From: Apricaphanius iberus
Lineage: Eukaryota; Chordata; Actinopteri; Cyprinodontiformes; Aphaniidae
Assembly (NCBI GenBank): GCA_028564705.1
Contig: JAPXFQ010000364.1
Span: forward strand, 186,001-250,000
Direction: 5' to 3'
DNA: 64,000 nt
Shown here: piece by piece, positions 50,960 to 62,471 of the stretch
Layout of the letters: every line of letters starts with the position of its first letter
Position numbering within the stretch: position 1 is the stretch's first letter
The notes under the pieces: generated by a model
Seen by the model: the letters and a program-made list of their open reading frames with translations, nothing else
What the model was told of the DNA's origin: nothing
The model's database searches: none
Program-made: the position numbers and the translations under genes

Positions 50960-50992
50960 GTGGCTCCTCCGTGACTACATTCTCTTCACAGT
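50960..50992 (-). CDS. diaph3: Candidate 33-nt diaph3 microexon
   Basis: On the minus strand a pyrimidine-rich stretch ('ctctctcttcccacactcac') leads to 'acaaag|' and then 33 nt ending at 'ccac|gtaagt', a strong donor. Only one frame is open. It needs one base from an upstream exon and leaves one base for the next, exactly the phase required by the 48633-48728 exon. It would insert CENVVTEEP-type acidic residues (11 codons) without shifting the frame. The human DIAPH3 sequence, as I recall it, has no such insert, so this would be lineage-specific or alternative, or a chance match. Confidence 0.35.
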
Positions 50993-51162
50993 CTTTGTGT
51001 GAGTGTGGGAAGAGAGAGACATACAAGCAGGGCAATAAGAGAAGGGTGAAATGTAAAGCAAAGAGCAGAAAGAATGAAGAGATAAAAATGCATCATAAGA
51101 GTGCAGCACAAAACACAGATACTACCATAAGGAGACACATATTTTGGTATATAAACTTTAAA

Positions 51163-51212
51163 TAAAAAAAAAATAATAATAATAATAATAATTAATAAAT
51201 AATAATAAAAAA
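51163..51212. repeat. (AAT)n-type simple repeat
   Basis: Nearly uninterrupted AAT/ATA triplets with A-rich edges. Confidence 0.85.
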
Positions 51213-52139
51213 ATAGTTTCCAGGGGCCGATTAGCAGAGAGCTTCAGCAAACATTAAGAAATAGAAACGTACATTAAAAAGGCTGAACTTTAATCATATA
51301 TCTTCAGGCGAACATTGTTTGAACAGCATTACAAATTCATATTCAGATTTTTTACTTAGAGATTTGTTCAAAATCATTACGGAGCAAACAAATCTGTCAA
51401 GTTACAGGAAATTACTCCTAAATGTAAAGAAACTGAACCCACTTTGGGGTACTTTTTTTTCTTGGCCAAAATTTTGAAGACTCAACTCAATTCACTTGTT
51501 ACTGATGTTGCCCTCTTAATCCAGATCCAGGCATTAATCGCATGATAAATATAATTCATATAATGGATTAGTATAATTCAGTCAGTGTAAACACACGCTG
51601 TGCCTAAGATGCTGGGATACAAGGTTAAATATTGATTTTTCAGTAACTGCTTTTTCTACATTAAGCCAACTTTAAAGAGACATGAAGGACAGCAAGCACA
51701 TTATTCATAACCAGGCTATATGATACCAACTATAACATCTATCACATTCCTGGTTCCTATGTGTGTTTAACATGCAACGATGCAGGCAGAATCGGCTTAC
51801 ATAGTCTTGATGAATACATTTATTGCAAGACAGCTCTTCCTTGAGAAAACTTCAAAGTGCATCATGATAAAATTTTAAGATGTACAACCTAAATGAAATA
51901 ATAAATCCATGAAGAACTAAATTATTCACTCTCAGAGAATTGTAATCTTGTATTTGGAGCTACTCAGCATTTTAATGCAGTGTGGGTCCAGAAAGACTTC
52001 TACTTATTGCTTTAAAATGTTATATCAGTCTGCTACTTACAACTTGAAATGCAGTGAAACCTCAGTTAACCTTGCACACAACAAATATTTCTTACATTTA
52101 CTTTTAGCCTCTGAGTCTCGTATACATAGTCCCTTGTAA

Positions 52140-52770
52140 AAAAAACTCAGACATTTTCATATTATGTCACATTAGAAATGAAAAAGAAGAAAAAATGAAA
52201 GTCAACCAACCGCCTTCAGAAGTCACTTAATAAATACAGATCACATGTTACACCTTGTACTGTGAAGGCCTTGAAAATTTGTTATAAAATTACAGCATTA
52301 TGAAGACCAGGAACACACCTGACAGGTCAGGAATTGATATTTGGAGAAGTTAAAGATAATTTAGTTTATAAAACAATACCCAAAATGTTCAGACATCAAC
52401 ACTGCTTATTCCCCTCAAAAAATGGAAAGAGTTTGTCACAGCAGAGGAACCAACTGATACATAGCTATCCATCCAAATGTAGGAGCCAGGCTGGAAGTGC
52501 TTTAATCAGAGAATCCGCCATGAGTCAAGAACCGTCTGGAGGAGCTGCAGCGACCCACTGCTCAGGCTGGACAATCTGTTCACAGGATAACCATTAGCTG
52601 TGCAACCTATAAATGTGGCTTCAAAAGAGCTGAAACAAGAAAGTCTTTGTCAAAAGGATGGAGGTCTAGCTTATAGCTTGAATGAGGCCATGCTGGGAAA
52701 ACAGCAAATTTGTGGAAGAAGGTGGAGTGGTCAGAGGAGACTTGAATATTCCAGAAAGTATTACCTTAGT
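52140..52770 (+). pseudogene. Decayed Tc1-like transposase (N-terminal part)
   Basis: The plus strand follows the order of a Tc1/mariner-type transposase gene: 'gaagaccaggaacacacctg', 'aaaatggaaagagtttgtca', 'ggaggagctgcagcgaccca', 'tgttcacaggataaccatta' and 'tgtggaagaaggtggagtgg'. In family members these encode the paired-like DNA-binding region and the approach to the first catalytic Asp. Frameshifts and stops break it, and the catalytic C-terminal half and TIRs are absent. It is dead. Confidence 0.7.
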
Positions 52771-52892
52771 AGATCTAAACAGAAATGCACACATATTCTG
52801 GTTTTTACAACAAAACATGTTGCACTTTTCAAATTCAAAAATAGGACATTGATCCCAGAGGGAAATGAAGTGTTGTCGTAGCTCATAACTAA

Positions 52893-53285
52893 TTAATTCT
52901 TCAAGGAGTTGTTGTAGACCATGAATGCTGTGGAGAGAAAGGATTTCCTGTAGCTGTCTGTGTTGCAGCAAAACTGAAGAAACCTCCGACTGAAGATACT
53001 CTGTTGCTGTAGGATAATCTCATGAAGAGGATGCTCAGGGTTGATCATATTTTTTTTTTTTTTCATTTTATGAAGAATTTTTCTTTGCATCGTTATGTCC
53101 AGTTGTTCCACAGGTGTCCCCAGAACAGAACCAGCCTTCTTTATCATGTTGTTGAGCTGTTTTAAGTCCCTGGCTCTGATGCTGCTACCCCATGCCGTTG
53201 CCTTTATAATTATGCACCTCTTTGGTTTTTGGTCTGCAAGATATATTAACAGAAAAATGCACTGGCATTTGCCCAACAGCTGCAT
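52893..53285 (-). pseudogene. 3' end of a non-LTR retrotransposon ORF2
   Basis: The minus-strand frame of 130 codons contains NMIKKAGSVLGTPVEQLDI, then NPEHPLHEIILQQQSIFSRR, then DSYRKSFLSTAFMVYNNSL before the stop. This order (AGSVLG, HPLH, FS.R, KSFL..A...YN) matches the LINE terminus at 20028-20315. It is more diverged, with a poly-T stretch near 53050 encoding a run of Lys. Confidence 0.7.
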
Positions 53286-54312
53286 TGACGACTAATTACA
53301 TCGACTATAGAGCTCTTTTCTGATTAAATGATCTGGGGCTGATATTGGGCTGAGCTATCAGACGTACGCTCTCCACTCCGTTCAATGGATAGTTAAAATT
53401 GGCCTCTACTCCATCCATCCTTGCTTTCCTGTTGGGGAGCCCATGCATCGATAACGCACTGCGTGTCTCTGCACCTCCGCTAACGGAGAAGTATAAACTA
53501 GGCTTTAGTTCACATCACCCCAGCTGTTATCAGTTAAATTGGCTAATTAAATTGCCCCCTTCCAACATAACCTCTCAATCCCCCCTGGCTTGAGAACAGG
53601 TTCTCCTCAGGGAAATTCACTCATTACACATCCGCCAATTAATACGTCCCGCAGGAGGTCGAAGGTCACTAGTTAATCAATCAAAAAGAGTGCAGATAGT
53701 TGTGATTATCTTATTGCACCATCACCCAGGAAGTAGGGAAAGATAAGGATACACTTGTAAGAGCCGAGCAGTAGGGAGTCTGTCGCAAATGATGTTTGGC
53801 AAAAGCAGGAAAGAAGCAGCACTTACAGGGAAGGTATAACGCAGGGAAACAATGATGGATGAACTTTCCTTTCCATTAGGAGAAGGTTCCTGGGTCTCTG
53901 ACTAATACCAATTAGAATCAGAAAGTAGGAATCAGAAAAAAGTTATGCTTAAAACTGTCAATTAGAGACTACACCGACAAAAATGCATTTATATCTCCCC
54001 TCTATTACTGCTGCATTACAATTTAGAACTTTTTAAAATATTTGAAACTAGTATAAACCATCTCCTGATATTAAAGTCAGCTTGATGGTCAGAATGGGTA
54101 AAATATCTTGAGTAGTAAAGAGTTCAATTGTTTACTGCAACTGCAGTTTACTTTAGGAACAGTGAATTCTGCATTAATCCAAAATTGAAAAACATAAAAA
54201 TAATCCATCATCTAAACAGATATTATGGGGATCTTTAGTGACCATGGGGTGAAAGGCAGGATAAATCCAGGACAGTTCTTCATTCTATCACAGGGCAATA
54301 CAAATGACCATG

Positions 54313-54340
<28 letters not shown>
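54313..54340. repeat. (CA)14 microsatellite
   Basis: Pure dinucleotide run. Confidence 0.95.
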
Positions 54341-54343
<3 letters not shown>

Positions 54344-55347
54344 AGACATAACCAAAGGACAATTTAGGGAAACAAATTACACCAAGAGGCATGTTTTTGG
54401 ACTGTAGGAGGAAACTAGAGTATCCAGAGTGAATCCATACATGCATGTGGAGAACTTTATGCCAAAAGACTGCGGGAGAAGAGGAGTCAAATATTGGACA
54501 ATCTTTCTTCAAGGAAACAGTGCTCCCAATTGCACACATCCCGCCACCCCCCAAAAAAAACAATCTAAGCATGTTCATAATTGTTCCTGTCAAAAAAACA
54601 TTGCTGGTTAAACAAGAGAGGAGATGATTTATCATTGTCTTAAAGAAAATAAAAGCAATGTTTAGTGGCTGAATCAGCATGGGATTCAATTCTGGCCTTC
54701 TTTGCAAAGTTATCTACACTTCTCACTTTTGGTAATTTTGCTGTTTGGTCTGATCTGATCTCTCAGTTTAAAGGCACTTGACAACCTGTAACACTGTGAA
54801 CACACCCGCTTCCATAACAGTCGTCCTTCCCACAAGGCAGTATCAGTGAATTCTGCCATCAAAGCACTAAAGGGAGTGGTGGATGAAATAAAACTGCTGT
54901 GAAAGAGCATGACTGATGCTGTACATGACAGGTGGGCCTCGGAGACAAGCAAGTAACACCTCCAATTCAACCCCCTCCCTTTATGTGCACACACACAAAT
55001 CTCCTTCTCGTCATTCCTCGGCCCTTTGCACTCACACTACCACTTCATCCTATCTTATCATCTAATCAGAGGAAACGCCTTACTGGAACTGGCCTGGTTT
55101 TGACATACAGTATAAAGCCAGCCACACACACACAAAAAATCTAAATTAATCATCATTTAAAGACTACACTTTGTAGTCAGTGCAAGAGACAAAGATATCA
55201 GGTAAGGAATTTGCAAAATTTGAACTGAACCCTTTTACCTCGAGTGACTTTCTGTTTAATAACACAAATGAATTATTTCTATTTATATTAGTTTATTTCT
55301 ATTTTGAATAGAAAGCAACAAATAAAAAGCACAAAAAAACAGAGACT

Positions 55348-55885
55348 GCGTTTTCGTTTAGAAACTGAGAGTTAAAACGAAAACTATCTCCGTCCACACT
55401 AGTGTTTTCCCTGCGTATTAGAATTGATCTCCGTCCACATTAAAACGACTGAAAACGCGGATCACGTGACCATTCTCCAACACTGGGCATGCGCGCGCCG
55501 GTATAAACAGGAAACAGATTGACCATTCCTCAGATTTGATGAAAGTAGCCAAGCTAACGTACCTGCTAAACATGTCGAAGGCCAGAGATGTAATTCGTTA
55601 ACATGTTGCAGTTTCTAACGTAATGTACTCCAGGCTGTTTTTGCATGTTATCTTCCGGGGACGGGTCATGTGACGGGTGGCAGACGAATCAGGGAAGGAT
55701 ACGCCATGAGCCGAGTGTGATCTTCTGCGTCATCTTTTCTAAAGTCCTCCGTTTTCAGACGTTCACACCAAAACGCCCTTCGGAGTTTCAAAACGAAAAA
55801 CGGGGTCGGCAGCGTTTGGGAGGTGCAAAAGTAGCAAAAGGTCTCAGTTTTTAAACGAAAACACAGTAATGTGGACGGGGCCTTA
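55348..55885. mobile_element. MITE with 'gttttcgttt' subterminal repeats
   Basis: The left part 'gcgttttcgtttagaaactg' is inverted relative to the right part 'cagtttttaaacgaaaacac', which continues to 'agtaatgtggacggggcctt'. The outermost 20 bp of the left terminus seem lost. Internal 'ccgtccacactagtgttttc' and 'acgttcacaccaaaacgccc' are the typical style of fish cut-and-paste MITEs. Locally CpG-rich. Confidence 0.6.
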
Positions 55886-57534
55886 ATAAGCTCTCATTCA
55901 TTACATGTACATCCTCCATTTCCCATTTTTCTCCTTGCAGCACTTAAAATGGCATCACGAACGGCATTTCTCATTAGAGTTGAATCAAGGTTGAAGTTGT
56001 AGTAATGTGAAAAACCTAGAGTTGAGCCACTTCAAACATATTCTCCATCTAGTAACAAAGCCACAGATTTTGCAATGAAGAGCTATAACAAGTTATGTGA
56101 GGTCAATTATTTTTAGTGTCGGGACACAAACACACAAAGGCCGAGCAGACTGCAATGCCACTCAAGATTTCTAAAAAACCTTTCACAAAGAATTACAAGC
56201 ACAACCAAGCATTTGTCCGCTTTAATATGTATTCACTGTTATAGTACACTTTAACTACATGGACACAAAGGTCTGGAGGTCCAGAGTTCAATAAGCCTCA
56301 AATTTTTTAATAGAAGTAATTTGTGTCACAATATTTTGCACATACAACAAATAAAGTTCACAAAGAAAACATCCAAATAGGCTAATAACACAACACCTCC
56401 TCCTGTTTTACCATCAAAAAATATATCATCTTAAATTAAATTGCAATTATTGGAGATCCACAAGGGCACTAAAGGGCACGTTGCATGATTTCCCTAGTTT
56501 TCAGCCTCGGCGCTGTCAGTTTCAAAGAATCTACAAATACCTAACAGTAGTGTCTGGAATAAAGTTGAAGAAAAAATAAGTAGGAATTTGAGTCATCACA
56601 GTATAGTATATGTAAAAAGTACCTAAGGAGGGGGAAAAAAATCAGCGGGGAATCCTAAATAGTCAGCTCATACTGAACAAAGGGTTAAATGACATGGTGG
56701 TATCTTGAAAGCCTACACAGAAAATCAAGTCCAAACCTTTCACACCTGATATTTATAGTATTTAAATTATCCCCAAGAAGCATTGGCTGGGTATTGGTAT
56801 CAAGGTAAGACAAAGTTTCAAAAGTTGCTTTTTCTCAAAAAATGTACATCTGACTTTTCTTAGACTAAAAAGTCCTTATACTGAAATGCCAGAGAAGTGC
56901 CAGAGTGTAAGGAGTTTTTTCAGGATGCGAAGAGCCCAGAGAAAAGCAGTGCTGGTTAGTTGGCTGCATACAGGTTTCAATACTTTTCTCTTGCTTACTG
57001 GAAAGACTGTTCTAACAGTATTCGTATTTGAATAGCAAAAAAGTATCACAAAAGAATATCAAACTGCATAAGCAAGCTTCATCAATCAGTCTTAAGCTGT
57101 TTTCACAATGTTTCCTTGCTCTACATGTGAGAAAGTGAAGGGAATTTTGGGAAATATATAGACTTGTCACTTTTTAATGCAGGAACGATGTGTTCCCGTT
57201 CTTAATAGCTCATGTGTACTGAAACTAATTGTGTATAATTCAGGTGTAGACTTATGCCTTGTCCACACATAGCCGGGTATCTCACAAAATGGAGATTGGA
57301 GGATGAGAGGATGAGCTGCTGAGTTCTCGCGAGAGCTGTGCATAGGTGAACATGGCGGTTATGCGGTAATGTATAATAACAAACAACCAGGTAAAATAAG
57401 AATCATTTTGAACCAAACGCAGCTTCTAAACTAACCATCAAGTTACTTTTTTTTTTTTTCCTCTAAACAACCTGGACGAGGAAACATTGGATTCGCTGGA
57501 GTACTACCTAGACGAGTGCTTTGATAACATCGTT

Positions 57535-58320
57535 ATGGGTAAGTCACGGAAACCTGCTTCGGATACAACAACGAGCACACCGTCGCAGAAGCGCACTCGT
57601 TCCGAGGCTAGAACATCCACCGACTCGCCAGATAGAAGCTACGGCGACATCCTGGACTCAATAGACAAGAAGCTAACCAGCCTGGACGCTCGTCTCGCGC
57701 TGGTGGAGGTTCTGCATAAAGAATTTCAGGCTCTGAGGGAATCGCTGGAGTTCAGCCAACAACAAGTAGCTTCGCTAGTTACAGAAAACCAAACACTAAA
57801 AGTAGACGTTAAAAAACTCACCGAGGGAATGAAGCAGCTGTCTGGAGAAAACAAAATCTTCAAGGAGTCTATTCTAGACATCCAGGCCCGATCAATGAGG
57901 GACAATCTTGTTTTTTCGGGGATACCAGAGCAGGCTGAGGAAGATGCTGAAGTAGCCGTGCGTAAGTTCATTCAACACCAGCTGAAACTGCCAGACGACA
58001 CGGTTAAAAGCATAACCTTCCATCGGGTTCACCGACTCGGAGGTAAGAAGCCCAACAACACCCGCCCGCGACCAATTGTTGCAAAATTTGAACATTTTAA
58101 ACAAAAAGAACATGTCAAAGGACGCGGGAGAGAGCTACGGGGGACGAATTACAGCGTTAATGATCAGTTTCCGAAAGAAATCCTGGACAGAAGACGCGTG
58201 TTATTTCCAATTAGAAAGAAACATATTAGTGAGGGCAGTAGGGCTACGGTTAGTGTGGATAGACTGTATGTTAACGGTCAGCTGTTTAGGGACCCTCAGG
58301 TCATTTCTTGGCTTTATTAG
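57535..58320 (+). CDS. LINE ORF1 protein (L1 ORF1p-like RNA-binding chaperone)
   Basis: ORF1p of L1-type elements coats the element RNA as a trimeric coiled-coil protein and acts as a nucleic-acid chaperone. The frame is open from 57487, but the first ATG is at 57535, giving 261 residues that begin MGKSRKPAS. After a basic Ser/Thr-rich head comes a coiled-coil region (roughly residues 35-120, heptad-like Leu spacing). Next is the RRM-like part with 'RSMRDNLVFSGIPE' and a basic C-terminal domain with 'ITFHRVHRLGG' and 'RPRPIVAKFEHFKQKEHV'. The last segment contains 'QFPKEILDRRRVLFP', characteristic of this family. No frameshift is seen. The ATG overlaps a 'gggtaagt' donor-like sequence, probably by chance. 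Confidence 0.9.
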   Translation: MGKSRKPASDTTTSTPSQKRTRSEARTSTDSPDRSYGDILDSIDKKLTSLDARLALVEVLHKEFQALRESLEFSQQQVASLVTENQTLKVDVKKLTEGMKQLSGENKIFKESILDIQARSMRDNLVFSGIPEQAEEDAEVAVRKFIQHQLKLPDDTVKSITFHRVHRLGGKKPNNTRPRPIVAKFEHFKQKEHVKGRGRELRGTNYSVNDQFPKEILDRRRVLFPIRKKHISEGSRATVSVDRLYVNGQLFRDPQVISWLY

Positions 58321-58721
58321 TCATATTTAACAGAACCAAGACAGAATTAGCTTTATCAGACAACTATAGAAAAAAAAAAAAAGCACAGCTCGGCAGGCTG
58401 TTTTTGTTTGTAAATGTGGGTAGGGGCAGGGCTGTGCACTAGATTGCTTTTTCTTTTTTTTTCTTTCATTTTTTCTTTTTCACTATTATCTTTCTCACAT
58501 TTGTACCACCAAATCTCTTTATCACCTTTTTTCCTTTTTCTCTCTCACACACACAGACTTTTATCATGGCATATTCATGTTTTTCCTTCATACTTTCATT
58601 CTGTACACACCTGTATGGTGCATTATTTGCCTCGCTTTATCTCTGCTTCTGGTTTTTTTTCAATCTGGCAACCCCATGGACAAACCAAAATTACACCTAT
58701 ATTCATCCTTGGCGATAGTAC
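58321..58721 (+). other. Inter-ORF spacer of the LINE
   Basis: 401 bp, strongly T/C-rich on the plus strand after an A-run at about 58370, with no conserved frame. The pyrimidine bias resembles IRES- or reinitiation-type spacers between LINE ORFs, but function is not shown by sequence. Confidence 0.7.
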
Positions 58722-61700
58722 ATGTCTAAGGTTTATCTTAGCTCTATGAATCCTGTAAAATTTATAACATGGAATATTCGCGGCGCTAGCTGCAGAGATA
58801 AAACCATTAAGATTTTCAACCATCTTACAAGATTGAAGGCAGATGTCGTCTTACTACAGGAGACTCATAAATCAAGTTCAACAGCTAATGATTTAAAAAC
58901 ACCAGAGTATCCTAATATATTTTCTTCATGCTATAACTCTAGACAACGAGGAGTAGCAATATTAATAAATAGAAATACTAATTTTAAAGTAATAGACACA
59001 GCTACAGATCCAGAAGGTAGATTTATAATATTAAAACTATTTATAAATAACCAAAAGTTATGTATAGTTAGTATATATGGTCCAAATGTTGACGACCCCT
59101 CATTCTTTCATACTTTCTTCTCGGTTCTGGCTAATCACATGGATTGCTCACTTGTTCTTGGGGGAGACTTCAACTTTGGACTAAATGAAGAAATAGACAG
59201 GCTCAGTACAGCAGGGACTCAGCGCAGATGGCAATCCATAGATATAGTTAAACAGTACATGAGCGATTATGGACTCTGCGATGCATGGCGATCGCTTCAT
59301 CCCAACGACAGAAAATACACTTTTTACTCAAACGTACATCATTCTTATTCTAGATTGGACTATTTGTTAGTCAGCAGCTCACTGTTGAATGACATTTCAG
59401 ACACTGAGATACATCCTATAGTGATCAGCGATCACGCTCCTGTTTCTTTAAATTTAGCAAATAAAATTGCAACCCTTCAATATAAAAATTGGAGATTTAA
59501 TACATCATTACTTAAGGATAAAGAATTTATTAAATATATTGAAAAAGAATGGGCTTCATACATGGAATTTAATGATCTCCCTGGTATGTCGCCATCCACT
59601 CTATGGGAAGCAGGGAAAGCTGTGATTAGAGGTAAAATAATTTCATTCTCATCAAATAAAAAGAGAACAGAAAATAAACATGTTCAGGAATTAGAAGAAA
59701 CTATTAAATCATTAGAACCTTCCCTGGATAAAGAGAGCTTAAGTAAAATAAGGAAAGCAAAATTAGAGTTAAATGAAATTATTAATAAAAGGACGCAGTT
59801 CTTAATCCAAAGACTTAGAATAGAAAACTTTGAACATAGTAATAAATCAGGTAGCTTCTTAGCTAATCAGTTAAAAATAAATAAAGAAAAAACAACTATA
59901 TCTGCAATCAAAGACAAAACTGGGAATATAATATATGACCCTGAAAAAATAAACAACACTTTCAAAGAATTTTATGAGACGTTATACACACCAGAGATAA
60001 ACCCTTCAAATAATGATATTGTACAATTTCTGGATAAAATAACTCTTCCTAAACTTTCAGACAGTCAAGCAAAGGCCCTGGATTCACCGCTAACAGTGTC
60101 TGAACTCCAGGAGGCCCTCCAATCCATGCCTAATAATAAAGCTCCAGGTCCAGATGGATTTCCAGCAGAGTTCTATAAAGAATTCTGGAATATTCTGGCA
60201 CCAACATTTTACAAAATGTTACAGGAAACAAAGGAAAATGGTCGAATACCACCAAACATGAATTCTGCCTACATCAATCTTCTATTAAAACCAGGAAAAG
60301 ACCCTATGTCTCCTACCAGTTATCGTCCGATTTCTCTTATCAATGTGGATCTGAAAATAATTTGCAAAGCTCTTGCAAGAAGGATAGAGAAAATAACACC
60401 TCTAATAATCCACCCGGATCAAACAGGTTTTATAAAAGGTAGGCTCTCTTCCACAAATTCACGTAGATTAATAGATTTAATAGATTATTCCCACTGTAAA
60501 AACGTCCAAACCAATATATTATCTTTAGATGCAGAAAAAGCATTTGATAGAGTTAACTGGAAATTTTTATTTGCAGCCTTAAATAAATTCGGATTCAGTA
60601 ATTCTTTTGTAAACTGGTTAAAAATATTATACAGCTCACCAACAGCATGTATTAGGACCAATAATCAAACATCATCAAGGTTCTTTCTTCAGAGAGGTAC
60701 CAGGCAGGGATGTCCACTTTCTCCCTCCCTCTTTGCTATTTTTATTGAACCATTAGCAGCAGCAATCAGGCAAAATAATAATGTTAAAGGTATACAATGC
60801 AACAAAATAGAACATAAAATCAGTTTATACGCAGATGATGTACTACTTTTTCTACAGCATTCACAAACTTCCTTGTATCAGGTAATTGAGTTAATAAAAT
60901 CTTACTCAAGAGTTTCAGACTATTCCATAAATTGGTTAAAATCTACAGTCCTTCCAATCAACTGTTCTTACCAGAGTCCTGTTGCTTTACAGCTCCGGTC
61001 GGGAAATATTACATATCTAGGTATCCATATCTCACCAAGACTGGCAGACTTATCTAAGCTAAACTACGTCCCACTTTTAAAAAAAGTGGAAGATGATCTG
61101 GCAAGATGGAAATCCCTTCCAATATCACTTATTGGAAGGGTAGCTACAATAAAAATGATGGTTTTGCCTAGAATCAATTATTTATTCTCAATGATCCCAA
61201 GCAAACCATCACCTGATTGGTTTAGATCTCTGGACTCTTCTGTTTCTAAATTCCTTTGGAAAGATAAACCCCCACGTATCAGCTTAAAAACACTACAGAA
61301 GTCCAAAGATAAAGGAGGTCTAGACCTACCAAACTTTCGTCATTATTTCTTAGCCAACAGACTCCAATACACATCAAGATGGGTAAAACACAGTTATATC
61401 GATGAGTGCTGGGTAGATGTAGAACAGACACTATGCAATAAGATAAAACTTTCAGATCTACCTTTTGTTAGCTCAAATATAAAACAAAATGAATGTTTTA
61501 AAAGTATTAATATCAGCTCCTCTCTGACAGCTTGGTGGGAATTTCTTAAAATGACAAAGACCTCACTAGTCCCATGCAGGCGTACACCCATCTGGAATAA
61601 CCCGGATATCTTACAAAAAAAATGCATGATTAACTTTCCAGGCTGGAGTTGTAAAGGAATTGAATACCTGGAGCATATATTTGATGGAACAGACTTTATC

Positions 61701-62471
61701 CCCTTTAATACATTGGTTACACAATTCGGAATTAACAAGAATAAATTCTTAGAATACCAACAAATTAAATCAATTATAAAAAATAAATTTAGGCTCAATA
61801 CAGTTGATTTACAAATTCCAGGAAAAGTTTTAGACTTCCTTAATCTTAACCCTCCCAAACTGCTATCTAAAATATACAAAACATTAAATAGAATAGATGA
61901 ATCAATAGCCCTTCCTATTTCAAAATGGGAGATGGACTTGTCCATCTCAATAGACCAAAACCTCTGGTCTCAAATTTCATTAAGAACCTTTAAATTTCTT
62001 AAGAATCCTAATCTACGATTAATACAATATAAAATCCTTCATAGAGTGCATTATACAGGGCAACGGATGTTCAAGATGGGTTATACGCCGTCTGATACCT
62101 GTTTACAATGTACAAGCAATCTACCAGACAATTATATTCATGCTCTTTGGTTCTGCCCACCTGTTAAGAAATATTGGTACCAGATATGTGAAGATCTATC
62201 AAAGTGTCTGAAATGTAATATCACACCTGCTCCCACAGTTTGCTTGCTGGGAAATATAGATGAAGTTACCATGGATACAAAGTCTATGCAATTATTTTAC
62301 ATCGCCTTATGCATCGCTAAGAAAAATATCCTCTTGAACTGGAAAAATAAAAATACTCTGAATATTAATCAATATAGAGATCTCCTTCTGGATTACATTG
62401 GTCTAGAAACGGCATCTGCCTCCACATCTGATCAATCTTTCTGGTCACCCTTGATCAGTTCCATCACCTAG
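58722..62471 (+). CDS. LINE ORF2 protein: endonuclease and reverse transcriptase
   Basis: The 1249-residue frame encodes the enzyme that nicks target DNA and copies the RNA by target-primed reverse transcription. The APE-type endonuclease spans about residues 10-245: WNIRG at 17-21, LLQETH at 44-49, YGPN at 119-122, GGDFN at 147-151, RLDY at 211-214 and SDHAPV at 236-241. All of these are catalytic-site motifs and all are intact. The reverse transcriptase follows: NNKAPGPDGFPAEFY near 470, LSLDAEKAFDRVNW near 600, TRQGCPLSPSLFAIF, and the catalytic YADD near 703. A C-terminal C-x2-C...H-x4-C zinc-knuckle-like motif lies near 1127-1146. The second Met (residue 9, MNPVKFITWN) is the more conserved start. 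Length and motif order fit the L1/Tx1 group. Confidence 0.95.
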   Translation: MSKVYLSSMNPVKFITWNIRGASCRDKTIKIFNHLTRLKADVVLLQETHKSSSTANDLKTPEYPNIFSSCYNSRQRGVAILINRNTNFKVIDTATDPEGRFIILKLFINNQKLCIVSIYGPNVDDPSFFHTFFSVLANHMDCSLVLGGDFNFGLNEEIDRLSTAGTQRRWQSIDIVKQYMSDYGLCDAWRSLHPNDRKYTFYSNVHHSYSRLDYLLVSSSLLNDISDTEIHPIVISDHAPVSLNLANKIATLQYKNWRFNTSLLKDKEFIKYIEKEWASYMEFNDLPGMSPSTLWEAGKAVIRGKIISFSSNKKRTENKHVQELEETIKSLEPSLDKESLSKIRKAKLELNEIINKRTQFLIQRLRIENFEHSNKSGSFLANQLKINKEKTTISAIKDKTGNIIYDPEKINNTFKEFYETLYTPEINPSNNDIVQFLDKITLPKLSDSQAKALDSPLTVSELQEALQSMPNNKAPGPDGFPAEFYKEFWNILAPTFYKMLQETKENGRIPPNMNSAYINLLLKPGKDPMSPTSYRPISLINVDLKIICKALARRIEKITPLIIHPDQTGFIKGRLSSTNSRRLIDLIDYSHCKNVQTNILSLDAEKAFDRVNWKFLFAALNKFGFSNSFVNWLKILYSSPTACIRTNNQTSSRFFLQRGTRQGCPLSPSLFAIFIEPLAAAIRQNNNVKGIQCNKIEHKISLYADDVLLFLQHSQTSLYQVIELIKSYSRVSDYSINWLKSTVLPINCSYQSPVALQLRSGNITYLGIHISPRLADLSKLNYVPLLKKVEDDLARWKSLPISLIGRVATIKMMVLPRINYLFSMIPSKPSPDWFRSLDSSVSKFLWKDKPPRISLKTLQKSKDKGGLDLPNFRHYFLANRLQYTSRWVKHSYIDECWVDVEQTLCNKIKLSDLPFVSSNIKQNECFKSINISSSLTAWWEFLKMTKTSLVPCRRTPIWNNPDILQKKCMINFPGWSCKGIEYLEHIFDGTDFIPFNTLVTQFGINKNKFLEYQQIKSIIKNKFRLNTVDLQIPGKVLDFLNLNPPKLLSKIYKTLNRIDESIALPISKWEMDLSISIDQNLWSQISLRTFKFLKNPNLRLIQYKILHRVHYTGQRMFKMGYTPSDTCLQCTSNLPDNYIHALWFCPPVKKYWYQICEDLSKCLKCNITPAPTVCLLGNIDEVTMDTKSMQLFYIALCIAKKNILLNWKNKNTLNINQYRDLLLDYIGLETASASTSDQSFWSPLISSIT

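Larger units (their letters stand above)
48729..57400 (-). other. diaph3: Presumed diaph3 intron upstream of the first recognised FH2 exon
   Basis: No confident exon was found, apart from a candidate 33-nt microexon at 50960-50992. Identified contents are an L2-like tail trace near 49310, a 20-G run (49408-49427), an (AAT)n stretch (51163-51212), a decayed Tc1-like element (52140-52770), a LINE tail (52893-53285), (CA)14 (54313-54340) and a MITE at 55348-55885. A degenerate transposon end ('cttgtccacacatagccggg') lies at about 57257-57290. The rest is unremarkable AT-rich sequence. Confidence 0.5.

Noticed and set aside
61394..61945. Minus-strand 183-codon frame
   Set aside because: Antisense shadow of LINE ORF2, which has clear motif support.
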